NCBI RefSeq assembly: GCF_000308835.1
Contig: NZ_BAGN01000400.1
Location: 1-39,253, forward strand
Direction: 5' to 3'
DNA: 39,253 nucleotides
Source of the DNA: Nocardia vinacea NBRC 16497
GTDB taxonomy: Bacteria > Actinomycetota > Actinomycetes > Mycobacteriales > Mycobacteriaceae
This document shows positions 16,559-24,247 of this stretch, piece by piece. The position numbers and the translations under genes are program-made. The notes below the pieces were generated by a model. It saw only the letters and a list, made by a program, of their open reading frames with translations, did no database searches and was not told the DNA's origin. Positions within the stretch are counted from its first letter, which is position 1; the number at the start of each line of letters is the position of its first letter.

Positions 16559-19500
16559 ATGACCGACGACGATCTGCTGCGCACACGCCGTGAGGTGACA
16601 ACGCCCGCCACGGCGGAGTTGGCTGCGGTCGGTTTCGAGGAAGCGGTAGAGATTGGCCGCGGTGGTTTCGGGGTGGTGTATCGCTGCAGGCAGGTCGCCC
16701 TGGACCGGACGGTGGCGGTGAAGGTGCTGACCGCGGAATTGGACGAAGACAATCGGGCACGGTTCGTCCGGGAGCAGCGGGCGATGGGCCGCTTGACCGG
16801 GCACCCGAATATCGTCACCGTGCTGGAGGCCGGTGCCACCGCCAGCGGACGTCCGTACCTCGTGATGCCTTATCACCGGCTGGATTCCCTGGATGTGTGG
16901 ATCCGCCGACGCGGTCCGCTTCCTCTGGAGAAGGTGTTGCGGATGGGGGTGAAGATCGCCGGCGCACTGGAGCTCGCGCATGGCCTCGGCATCGTGCATC
17001 GGGACGTGAAGCCGGGAAATATCCTGCTCACCGACTTCGGCGAGCCGGCTTTGACCGATTTCGGGATTGCCCACGTCACGGGCGGATTTCGAACGGCCGA
17101 AGGCATCGTCACCGGATCACCGGCATTCACTGCCCCAGAGGTGCTGGAGGGAGACGGGCCGACGGCGGCCGCGGACGTGTACGGGCTCGGCGCGACCTTG
17201 TTCTGCGCGTTGACCGGCCATGCCGCGTTCCAGCGTCGCAGTGGTGAGAACGTGGTGACACAGTTTCTGCGGATCTCCACCCAACCGATGCCGGACCTCC
17301 GGGACAGTGGTATCCCCGACGACGTGTCGGCGTTGGTGGAAACCACGATGAGCCGCGATCCTCACGAACGCCCTTCTGCGGCGGAGCTGGGTGCGAGCAT
17401 TCGACAGGCGCAGCAGCGCCACGGCTTCTCGGTCGGTGAGACGGGCCGACAGTCCGATTCGATTCTCGAGCGTCGGCACCGGGACACACCAACGAGGGGG
17501 CGGCGCCCGCTGCCGGCAGCGGGCACCACGGACAGTGGTGGCAATCTACCGCTCGAGCTGACCAGTTTTGTCGGCCGACGCACCGAGTTGTCGGCGGTAA
17601 AGAATCTGCTGTCCACGTCCCGGCTGGTCACGTTTACCGGAGTCGGGGGTGTCGGCAAGACGCGGCTGGCGCTGCGGGCCGCGTCGCAAGCGCAGCGGGA
17701 TTTCGCCGACGGGGTGTGGTTGGTCGAACTGGCCGAGGTATCCGATGCCGCGCTCCTGGTCGATGTCGTGGCGGCCACCCTGGGGTTGCGGGACGAGGCG
17801 CCCGGTCGTTTGCGCGATGTTCTGGTCAAGTTTCTGGGCTCGCGGGAAATATTGCTCGTTCTGGACAACTGCGAGCACATGGTGGAAGCCGTGGCGAAGT
17901 TGAGCGAGGCGTTGCTGCGGACCTGCCCGGAGCTGCGGATTCTCGCCACCAGCCGGGAAGCGTTGAATATCGCGGGGGAGGCGGTGCTGCGGGTGGCGCC
18001 GCTGACGGTCCCGGATCAGGACCGGGAGCCGACGCTGACGGGGCTGCCCCGTTTCGACGCGGTGACGCTGTTCGCCGACCGTGCCGCAGCAGCCGTGGCG
18101 GGCTTCGAACTCGACGAGAACAACAAGGCCGCCGTCACCCGGATTTGCGCCCGGCTGGATGGGTTGCCGCTGGCGATCGAACTGGCGGCGGCTCGGATGC
18201 GCGCGATGTCACCCGAGCAGGTTCTGCAACGCCTCGATGATCGGTACGCGCTGCTCACCCGTGGCAGTCGTACCGCGCCGACCCGGCAGCAGACGCTGCG
18301 ATGGTGTGTCGACTGGGGCTACGAGTTGTGTACCCCGGCCGAACAGCGGCTGTGGGCCCGGTTGTCGGTGTTCGCCGTGAGTTGCGAACTCGACGCCGTA
18401 GAACAGGTGTGCGGTATCGGCATGGCACCGCACAGTCTGCTCGATGTGCTGTCCTCCCTGGTGGACAAGTCGATTCTGATCCGGGAGGAATCGCACACCG
18501 TCGTGCGTTTCCGAATGCTCGAGACAATGCGTGACTACGGCCGGCAAAGGCTGCGGGAGTCAGGCGAAGACACCGAGCTGCGCCGACGGCACCGCGACTG
18601 GTACCAACGACTAGCGCTGGACGCCCAAGCCGGGTGGATCAGCGACCGGCAGCCCTACTGGATCGCCCGCCTCGAACGTGAGCTACCCAACCTGCGCGAC
18701 GCGCTCGAATCCTGCCTTTCCGAGGACACCGATGAGGCGGCCGAAGCTGGACTGCGAACCGCCGCCGCGCTGCACGAATTCTGGGTCCTTCGCGGAATGT
18801 ACGGGGAGGGCCGAACCTGGCTCGACCGCGTTCTCGCCCACCCGGGCGCGCAACCGATACCCGACCGCATCAGTGCGCTACGCGCCGCATGCGAGGTTGC
18901 CGCGCCACAGGGGGATTTCCAAGCTGCCGCCGCCCTTCTCGAGGAGGGGCGACTGCTCGCCCAACAGGCATCTACCCCCGCCATCCAAGGACAGCTCGCC
19001 TACGCTGCCGGCATCATCGCGCTCGCCAGCGGCGCAGCGGCCGACGCCTCCTCCGACCTGGAACGATCTGTCGAGCTGCTCGGCTCGAACCAGACCGGAG
19101 AGCTCTACATCAGTTCGCTGACCATCCTCGCCTGGTCATACGAACTGCGCGGCCAGATGACTCGAGCGACCGAGCATTACCGCCGATTACTTTCCATCAC
19201 CGAAGTGCAGGGCGAATTGCTCTATCGTTCTGCCGCGTTGCGTGGCTTGGGCGTTTCCGCATGGCTGCAAGGCGAACGAGACCGGGCCCAACAGTTGCTC
19301 AAGGCGGCATTGCGAATCAACCGACGGCCGAATAGTCCGGTGTTCACCGCGTTCGGCCTCGAGGCGCTGGCCTGGACTACCGCCGACAAGGGCGACGCCC
19401 AGCGCGCGGCCGTGCTGATGGGGGCAGCCCAGGGAAAATGGCTGATGGATAGCAGTGTGCGGGCCGTCTTGCGGAACATGTCGCGCTTTCACGAGGAATG

Positions 19501-19837
19501 CGAGCGGACGACGCGTCAAACCCTCGGCACTCGCAGATTCGATGCGGCCCTCAGGCAAGGCCGGGAGCTGGGTATGGATGCCGCTATCGCATACGCGCTC
19601 GGGGAACAACCCACCGATGCGGCCCCGGCGTCGAGTGCCTCCGCGAAATTGACCAAACGTGAGCGGCAGGTCGCCGACCTCGTCGCCCAAGGGCTCAGCA
19701 ACAAGCAGATCGCCGCCGAGCTGGTGATCGCGCAACGCACCGCCGAAGGTCACGTCGAACACATCCTGACCAAGCTCGGATTCAACTCCCGCGCTCAGAT
19801 CGCGGCCTGGACAGCGGACCAAACCAAACAACACTGA
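16559..19837 (+). CDS. PknK-like Ser/Thr kinase fused to an NTPase, helical repeats and a LuxR DNA-binding domain
   Basis: This 1092-residue soluble signalling protein has four parts. The kinase domain (about 20-285) shows GRGGFGVVYRC, Lys54 in VAVKVL, HRDVKPGN near 147 and DFG near 167. The AAA-like NTPase (about 335-640) opens with FVGRRTELSAVKNLL and has Walker A GVGGVGKT near 361 and Walker B LLVLDNCEH near 433. TPR-like repeats follow (about 700-1000). The LuxR helix-turn-helix (about 1027-1085) contains LTKRERQVADLVAQGLSNKQ and LGFNSRAQIAAW. The architecture matches mycobacterial PknK, which regulates translation and growth adaptation, plus a MalT/LAL-type transcription output. It may transmit a signal by phosphorylation and by promoter binding. 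No ribosome-binding site is clear at ATG 16559. It is intact, and no regulated target is evident beside it. Confidence 0.9.
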   Translation: MTDDDLLRTRREVTTPATAELAAVGFEEAVEIGRGGFGVVYRCRQVALDRTVAVKVLTAELDEDNRARFVREQRAMGRLTGHPNIVTVLEAGATASGRPYLVMPYHRLDSLDVWIRRRGPLPLEKVLRMGVKIAGALELAHGLGIVHRDVKPGNILLTDFGEPALTDFGIAHVTGGFRTAEGIVTGSPAFTAPEVLEGDGPTAAADVYGLGATLFCALTGHAAFQRRSGENVVTQFLRISTQPMPDLRDSGIPDDVSALVETTMSRDPHERPSAAELGASIRQAQQRHGFSVGETGRQSDSILERRHRDTPTRGRRPLPAAGTTDSGGNLPLELTSFVGRRTELSAVKNLLSTSRLVTFTGVGGVGKTRLALRAASQAQRDFADGVWLVELAEVSDAALLVDVVAATLGLRDEAPGRLRDVLVKFLGSREILLVLDNCEHMVEAVAKLSEALLRTCPELRILATSREALNIAGEAVLRVAPLTVPDQDREPTLTGLPRFDAVTLFADRAAAAVAGFELDENNKAAVTRICARLDGLPLAIELAAARMRAMSPEQVLQRLDDRYALLTRGSRTAPTRQQTLRWCVDWGYELCTPAEQRLWARLSVFAVSCELDAVEQVCGIGMAPHSLLDVLSSLVDKSILIREESHTVVRFRMLETMRDYGRQRLRESGEDTELRRRHRDWYQRLALDAQAGWISDRQPYWIARLERELPNLRDALESCLSEDTDEAAEAGLRTAAALHEFWVLRGMYGEGRTWLDRVLAHPGAQPIPDRISALRAACEVAAPQGDFQAAAALLEEGRLLAQQASTPAIQGQLAYAAGIIALASGAAADASSDLERSVELLGSNQTGELYISSLTILAWSYELRGQMTRATEHYRRLLSITEVQGELLYRSAALRGLGVSAWLQGERDRAQQLLKAALRINRRPNSPVFTAFGLEALAWTTADKGDAQRAAVLMGAAQGKWLMDSSVRAVLRNMSRFHEECERTTRQTLGTRRFDAALRQGRELGMDAAIAYALGEQPTDAAPASSASAKLTKRERQVADLVAQGLSNKQIAAELVIAQRTAEGHVEHILTKLGFNSRAQIAAWTADQTKQH

Positions 19838-20170
19838 TCGGCTGATGTGGATATCCAGTCCAGCGCCCCAGGACGTGACGGTCGCTGACCCGCCCGCGAG
19901 TCCCTTCAGACCTGCCCGCGACACCCTCCACACGAAAAAACAATCAGCGGCTACCGTGCTGGACGCCGCATGGTTAAGCGCGTAACCTACTGCGCGTACA
20001 ACGACCACGAGACCTTCACCTCGAGACGCAGTGCCCATCTCGAACCAACTGCCGGCGCTAAGTCCTGCGGGCGTGGGCACGCGGCCAGATTCTTCCTGTG
20101 CTTGCACAACAAAGGGTGAAGGCATCGCGCTTCTCCGTGTCGGAGCGGCTCGGCGAAAGGATGAGGAACA
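19838..20170. other. Upstream region of the aldehyde dehydrogenase with a near-perfect palindrome
   Basis: No gene is seen. GGTTAAGCGCGTAACC at 19972-19987 is a 16-base inverted repeat with one mismatch per arm and resembles a regulator site. AAAGGA at 20156-20161 is the probable ribosome-binding site of the TTG-started dehydrogenase. Confidence 0.4.
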
Positions 20171-21619
20171 TTGAGTAGCACGATCGACGTCGATCCTGCG
20201 GTCGAAAGCCCTGGTTCGGGGATCATCCCGGTCTTCGACCCGTCCACCGAGGAGCTGATCGCGGAGGTCGTCGATTCCGACCAGGCGACCGTCGACGCTG
20301 CGGTGGCCCGGGCACGCGAAACATTCGAGTCGGGTGTCTGGCGCAAGCTGCCCGCCGCGCACCGCGCGGAGGTGCTCTTCCGCGCTGCAGACATCATCCG
20401 GGCCCGCACCGACGAGCTCGCTGCGATCGAGGCCCGTGACAACGGCATGAACGCGGTGGCCGCGCGTCAGATCATCAAGGTGTCGCTCGAGATGCTGGTG
20501 TACTACGCCGGCTGGGTCGGCAAGATCCACGGCGAATCGAGCAATCTCGTGTCCGACGGACTACTCGGCCACTTCGAGAACTACCACACCTTCACTCAGC
20601 TCGAGCCGGTCGGCGTCGTCGGCCTCATCATTCCCTGGAACGGGCCGTTCTTCGTCGCGATGCTCAAGGTCGCGCCCGCCCTCGCGGCGGGCTGCAGCGC
20701 TGTCCTCAAGCCCGCCGAGGAGACGCCGCTCACCGCGCTGAAGCTGGAGGAGATCTTTCGTGAGGCCGGTCTGCCCGACGGCGTCCTGAATGTCATCACC
20801 GGCTACGGCGAGACCACAGGTGCGGCGCTCACCGCGCACCCGGACGTCGACAAGATCGCGTTCACCGGGTCGACGGAGGTCGGACGGCTGATCGTCAAGG
20901 CGGCCGCGGGCAACCTCAAGCGCCTGACGCTCGAGCTCGGCGGCAAGTCACCGCTGATCATGTTCGACGACGCCGATCTGGACAAGGCGATCATGGGGGC
21001 CGGCATGGGCCTGCTTGCCGGCTCGGGCCAGAACTGCTCCTGCACCTCGCGCATCTACGTTCAGCGCGGCATCTACGAACAGGTCGTCGACGGTCTCGCC
21101 GCCTTCGCCAAGATGCTGCCGATGGGCGGCAGCGATGATCCCAACTCGGTCCTCGGGCCGCTGATCAGCGAGAAGCAGCGCCAGCGCGTGGAAGGCATCG
21201 TGAACGACGGCGTGGCAGGCGGCGCGCAGGTGGTGACCGGCGGCCAGGTGATGGACCGGCGCGGCTACTTCTATGAGGCGACGATCGTCACCGGCACCAC
21301 GCCCGACATGCGTCTCATCCGCGAGGAGATTTTCGGGCCGGTCGGCTCGGTGATCCCGTTCGACGACGAGGACGAGGTGATTGCCGCCGCGAACGACACG
21401 GACTACGGGCTCGCCGGCTCCATCTGGACCGAAAACCTCGGCCGCGCCCATCGCGTCGTGAACGAGCTCCGCGCCGGCCAGATCTGGGTGAACTCCGCGC
21501 TCGCGGCGGACCCCTCGATGCCGATCTGCGGCCATAAGCAGTCGGGTTGGGGCGGCGAGCGTGGCAAGAAGGGCATCGAGTCCTACTTCAACATCAAGTC
21601 GGTCTACATCGGCCACTGA
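20171..21619 (+). CDS. Aldehyde dehydrogenase (class I/II-like)
   Basis: A 482-residue NAD(P)+-dependent aldehyde dehydrogenase. Key residues are visible: Asn157 in IIPWN, KPAEETPL in the cofactor site, FTGSTEVGR, general base Glu255 in ELGGKS, nucleophile Cys289 in SGQNCSCTSR and EIFGPVGSV. The general form is like betaine- or phenylacetaldehyde-type dehydrogenases, without a residue pattern that fixes the substrate. TTG 20171 is used as start because AAAGGA and GAGGA precede it and no ATG lies nearby in frame. It differs from the dehydrogenase at 3470 and belongs to another branch. No alcohol dehydrogenase or amine oxidase partner is next to it. Downstream the gene-fragment mosaic begins after about 80 bp. 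Confidence 0.88.
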   Translation: MSSTIDVDPAVESPGSGIIPVFDPSTEELIAEVVDSDQATVDAAVARARETFESGVWRKLPAAHRAEVLFRAADIIRARTDELAAIEARDNGMNAVAARQIIKVSLEMLVYYAGWVGKIHGESSNLVSDGLLGHFENYHTFTQLEPVGVVGLIIPWNGPFFVAMLKVAPALAAGCSAVLKPAEETPLTALKLEEIFREAGLPDGVLNVITGYGETTGAALTAHPDVDKIAFTGSTEVGRLIVKAAAGNLKRLTLELGGKSPLIMFDDADLDKAIMGAGMGLLAGSGQNCSCTSRIYVQRGIYEQVVDGLAAFAKMLPMGGSDDPNSVLGPLISEKQRQRVEGIVNDGVAGGAQVVTGGQVMDRRGYFYEATIVTGTTPDMRLIREEIFGPVGSVIPFDDEDEVIAAANDTDYGLAGSIWTENLGRAHRVVNELRAGQIWVNSALAADPSMPICGHKQSGWGGERGKKGIESYFNIKSVYIGH

Positions 21620-21699
21620 GCGGTCGCCCCGGGAGGATCCGGACACCCGACCCCGTTCGGTCGAGGATCTCGGAGTGTGACGAGTTATCCGTCGACTAC

Positions 21700-21984
21700 T
21701 CATCCTTCGTGGCCGGAATTGCTGCGCGCGATGTGCAGCATGGTTTCGCGTTGTGCACGAATGTCGTTGCTGTAGCAGTCGATGCGTGAGCCGCTGAATC
21801 TGGCGATGCATCCGTTGCAGTAGCCGCAGACGGGGTGTTCGAGGCTGTCTCCGGTGACGGCGCGGTAGAGGTAGGGATCGGCGACGAAGGCCCTGGCGGC
21901 CGACACTGCATCTGCGCCGCCGCTGGTGATGGCAGCTTCCATCGCGTCCTTGGTGCGGTCGCGGTATTCGATGACCTGGCCAAG
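21700..21984 (-). pseudogene. Old-yellow-enzyme type FMN oxidoreductase, C-terminal remnant
   Basis: Reading leftward, the translation GGADAVSAARAFVADPYLYRAV, then CGYCNGCIARFSGSRIDCYS and a tail to TGA 21700 matches the C-terminal end of a TIM-barrel NADH:flavin oxidoreductase, with the FMN-phosphate-binding AxAFVADP segment and the Cys cluster seen in several members. About 90 residues remain of an expected 350 or more. The upstream part is replaced at about 21975-21985 by a CysD segment in another frame. It is non-functional. Confidence 0.7.
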
Positions 21985-22070
21985 TGCAGCATCACCACCG
22001 AATCCTTACCACCGGAGAACAGCAACACCGGCCGTTCGAAGGTAGCGGCGACTTCCCGGAATATATGTGC
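21978..22070 (-). pseudogene. cysD: CysD (sulfate adenylyltransferase small subunit), internal fragment
   Basis: Thirty-one residues read AHIFREVAATFERPVLLFSG, then GKDSVVMLHLA, the PP-loop (SGGKDS) ATP-binding region near the N-terminus of CysD, which with CysN activates sulfate to APS. Nothing else of cysD is present: it is cut by the MFS fragment on one side and by the flavin oxidoreductase tail on the other. It can only be a recombination scar. It matters because it shows a sulfate-assimilation gene was once here or was carried in. Confidence 0.75.
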
Positions 22071-23336
22071 CGGCTGGGTGATCGCCGCCCGCGCGATCAT
22101 GGGCACCGCCGCCGCGATGATCCTGCCTGCGACGCTCTCGCTGCTCGTCGCCACCTTCCCGAAACGCGAACGCGCCGTGGCCATTACGATCTGGTCCGCC
22201 ACCACCGGCCTGGCCATCGCCGTCGGTCCGCTGCTCGCGGGTCGGCTGCTCACCGATCACGGTTGGGCGTCGACGTTCCTGATCAACATCCCCATCGCGC
22301 TGATCGCGATCGGCGGGGCGCTGGCGCTGGTTCCGCCGTCACGGGCCCACACGGTGCAGCGACTGGACCTTATTGGCGGTGCGCTGTCCGTGGTCGCGGT
22401 CGCGGCGCTCGTCTACATGATTATCGAAGGCCCGCGCAACGGCTGGCACGCCTCGGCGATCGTGGCAGGTCTGGTGGCGGCCGTCGCGACCGCGGCGTTC
22501 ATCGCCTGCGAGTTGCGCCATCCCAACCCATGCTGGATATCCGCAAGTTCCGCAACCGTGCGTTCGCCGGTGCGAATCTGGCTGTGCTGCTGTTCTTCCT
22601 GGCCGCATTCGGATTGATCTACTACGTCACACAGCATCTCCAGTTCGTACTCGGGTTCGACGCACTCGACACCGGTATCCGGCTGCTGCCGCTGGCGGGC
22701 GCGGTCTTCGCCGGTGCGGCGATCACCGGTGTGCTGACCCCTCGCTTCGGCCTGCGGACGATGGTCGTGGCCGGCATGCTGCTCGGCATCGGGGCACTGG
22801 CCTTGCTGGTACGCGTCGACGCCGACTCCGGCTACGCGACATTCGTCGGGCCGCTGATTCTGCTCGGACTCGCCATCGGCCTCAGCGTCTCCCCGGCCAC
22901 CGACACCATCATGGACGCCTTCCCCGAACGTCTGCTCGGCGTGGGCGGCGCGGTCAACGACACCTCCGTCGAGCTCGGCGGCACACTGGGTATCGCCATC
23001 CTCGGATCGCTGCTGTCGAGTTCCTACCGCTCGGAAATCGCCCCCGCCGTCACCGGTCTCCCCGCGCAAGCGGCCGACGCTGTTCAGGACTCCGTCGGCG
23101 GCGCGCTGATCGTCGCCCAGCGAGATGACGCGGCCGGGGCGCATGAACAGGCGGCGCAACTCGTGTCCGCCGCCGATGCCGCCTTCGCCCATGCCGTTTC
23201 GCACACGAGTTTCATCGCGGCGATCGTGCTTGCGGTCGGCACCGTCGCCGTCGCCGTCATCCTCCCGGCACGGCGTCGGTCGACCCCCGTCACCGCGCAG
23301 CTCGAGCTGACCGAGGACACAATCCCAGTCGGCTGA
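22069..23336 (+). pseudogene. MFS multidrug exporter (DHA2-like), 5'-truncated and frameshifted
   Basis: Homology begins abruptly with AGWVIAARAIMGTAAAMILPATLSLL, inside an early membrane helix, so roughly the first 90 residues and the start codon are missing. The antiporter motif region GLAIAVGPLLAGRLLTDHGW and many later helices (GALSVVAVAALVYMIIEGP, NLAVLLFFLAAFGLIYYVTQ, FGLRTMVVAGMLLGIGALALL) fit a 14-helix DHA2-type drug/H+ exporter. At 22528-22530 a one-base deletion after AACCC moves the frame: RHPNP continues as MLDIRKFRNRAF only in the other frame, which then runs to TGA 23336. With both defects it cannot make a working exporter. A long hairpin follows the stop. Confidence 0.85.
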
Positions 23337-23360
23337 CCAGCCGCTCGGCCGCGGAATCCG

Positions 23361-23398
23361 GCAGCGTTGGCACGCTTCTACGAGCGTGCCCACGCTGC
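23361..23398. terminator. Strong 15-bp hairpin, probable bidirectional terminator
   Basis: GCAGCGT and GGCACGC (23361-23375) pair with GCGTGCC and ACGCTGC (23384-23398), with one internal T/C mismatch and an 8-base loop. It lies between the MFS remnant stop (23336) and the convergent EthD gene stop (23505). It has no T-tract, as is common in actinobacteria. Confidence 0.7.
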
Positions 23399-23504
23399 GT
23401 TGTCGTGATCCCGCGTCTGCAGGGGCTGAACGAGTCCGCAACGTTCGAGGCTCCAGGGCCAAGCGCGTCGAGACGGTTGCGCCGAACTCACCGGACCGCG
23501 TTCG

Positions 23505-23999
23505 CTAGCCGAGTAGCACGTGCTCCCTGGTCAGGAAGAACGAGGACCGCGGCAGGTCGATGAAGTTTTTCTCGTCCTCGGTGAGTAGCTGGTTGGCCTG
23601 GATCCCGGCTGGTGTGGCGATAGCGGTGATCATCGCTTGTTCCGAAGGGAACCAGACTTCGACGATGCCGTCGTAGGGCTCGCCGCTGCCGCGGGCGGCG
23701 GTGAGGAGGAGGTTCTGGGCGGAATCCGCTGTGTGGCTTTGGACGTAGCGGCAGCCACCGAGCACCTTGATCTGCTCGGCGGCGAAGGGGCCGTGGTGGT
23801 TGAGCCAGTAGTCGTAGAACTGCGCGGGCGACAGGTCCGGCCTGCGTCGGATGGCGCACGTCAGCTTGATCGGATCGGATGACGGGTCCGCGGCTGCCTC
23901 GGGGAGGTGGGCGGCCAGGATGGCGGTGAGGCCCGCCGTAGTCGCGCCGACGATGAAAGCGCGCCTAGGACTTGGGCTTTCGTGCGTAATCTCGTTCAA
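23505..23999 (-). CDS. EthD-domain protein with Tat-like signal peptide
   Basis: A 164-residue protein. After a short N-terminus, SPRRAFIVGATTAGLTAILA resembles a twin-arginine signal (RR followed by a hydrophobic run and AAADP), suggesting export. The mature part has the EthD (PF07110) dimeric ferredoxin-like fold: IKLTCAIRRRPDLSPAQFYD, YWLNHHGPFAAEQIKVLGG, then YDGIVEVWFPSEQAM. EthD-type proteins accompany ether, steroid or polyketide metabolism; function here is unknown. The start is TTG 23999, with AAGG 6-7 nt upstream; an export signal on an EthD protein is unusual. TGATCA repeats stand just upstream of the start. Confidence 0.75.
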   Translation of the reverse strand: MNEITHESPSPRRAFIVGATTAGLTAILAAHLPEAAADPSSDPIKLTCAIRRRPDLSPAQFYDYWLNHHGPFAAEQIKVLGGCRYVQSHTADSAQNLLLTAARGSGEPYDGIVEVWFPSEQAMITAIATPAGIQANQLLTEDEKNFIDLPRSSFFLTREHVLLG

Positions 24000-24011
24000 C
24001 TTCCGGCCTTC

Positions 24012-24025
24012 TGATCACTTGATCA
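24012..24025. promoter_or_regulatory. TGATCA-CT-TGATCA repeat upstream of the EthD gene
   Basis: Two self-complementary TGATCA hexamers are separated by two bases, 12 bases before the TTG start. The arrangement is a plausible regulator site or a chance repeat. Confidence 0.3.
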
Positions 24026-24247
24026 ATCATGATGAGACTAACAGTCGCCATGAAAATGATGCAAGAGTCATATCTGACAAAGCAGTCAGCATCGGTGATC
24101 GTGTGCACGAAGATCCAGCCGGGAATCGGCCGACCCGCATCCGTAGACCGCGAAAATGGCTGGCCAGGGGGTGCCATCACTGTCTCGGCTCGAGTCTGGG
24201 ACAACTCGGCTTCGCCTCGCTACCCACCCGCGTCACGCCGCGCCGAC

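Noticed and set aside
19187..20530. 447-codon frame (-) opposite the kinase-LuxR 3' end and the aldehyde dehydrogenase 5' end
   Set aside because: It spans two well-supported genes on the other strand and has no recognisable domain.
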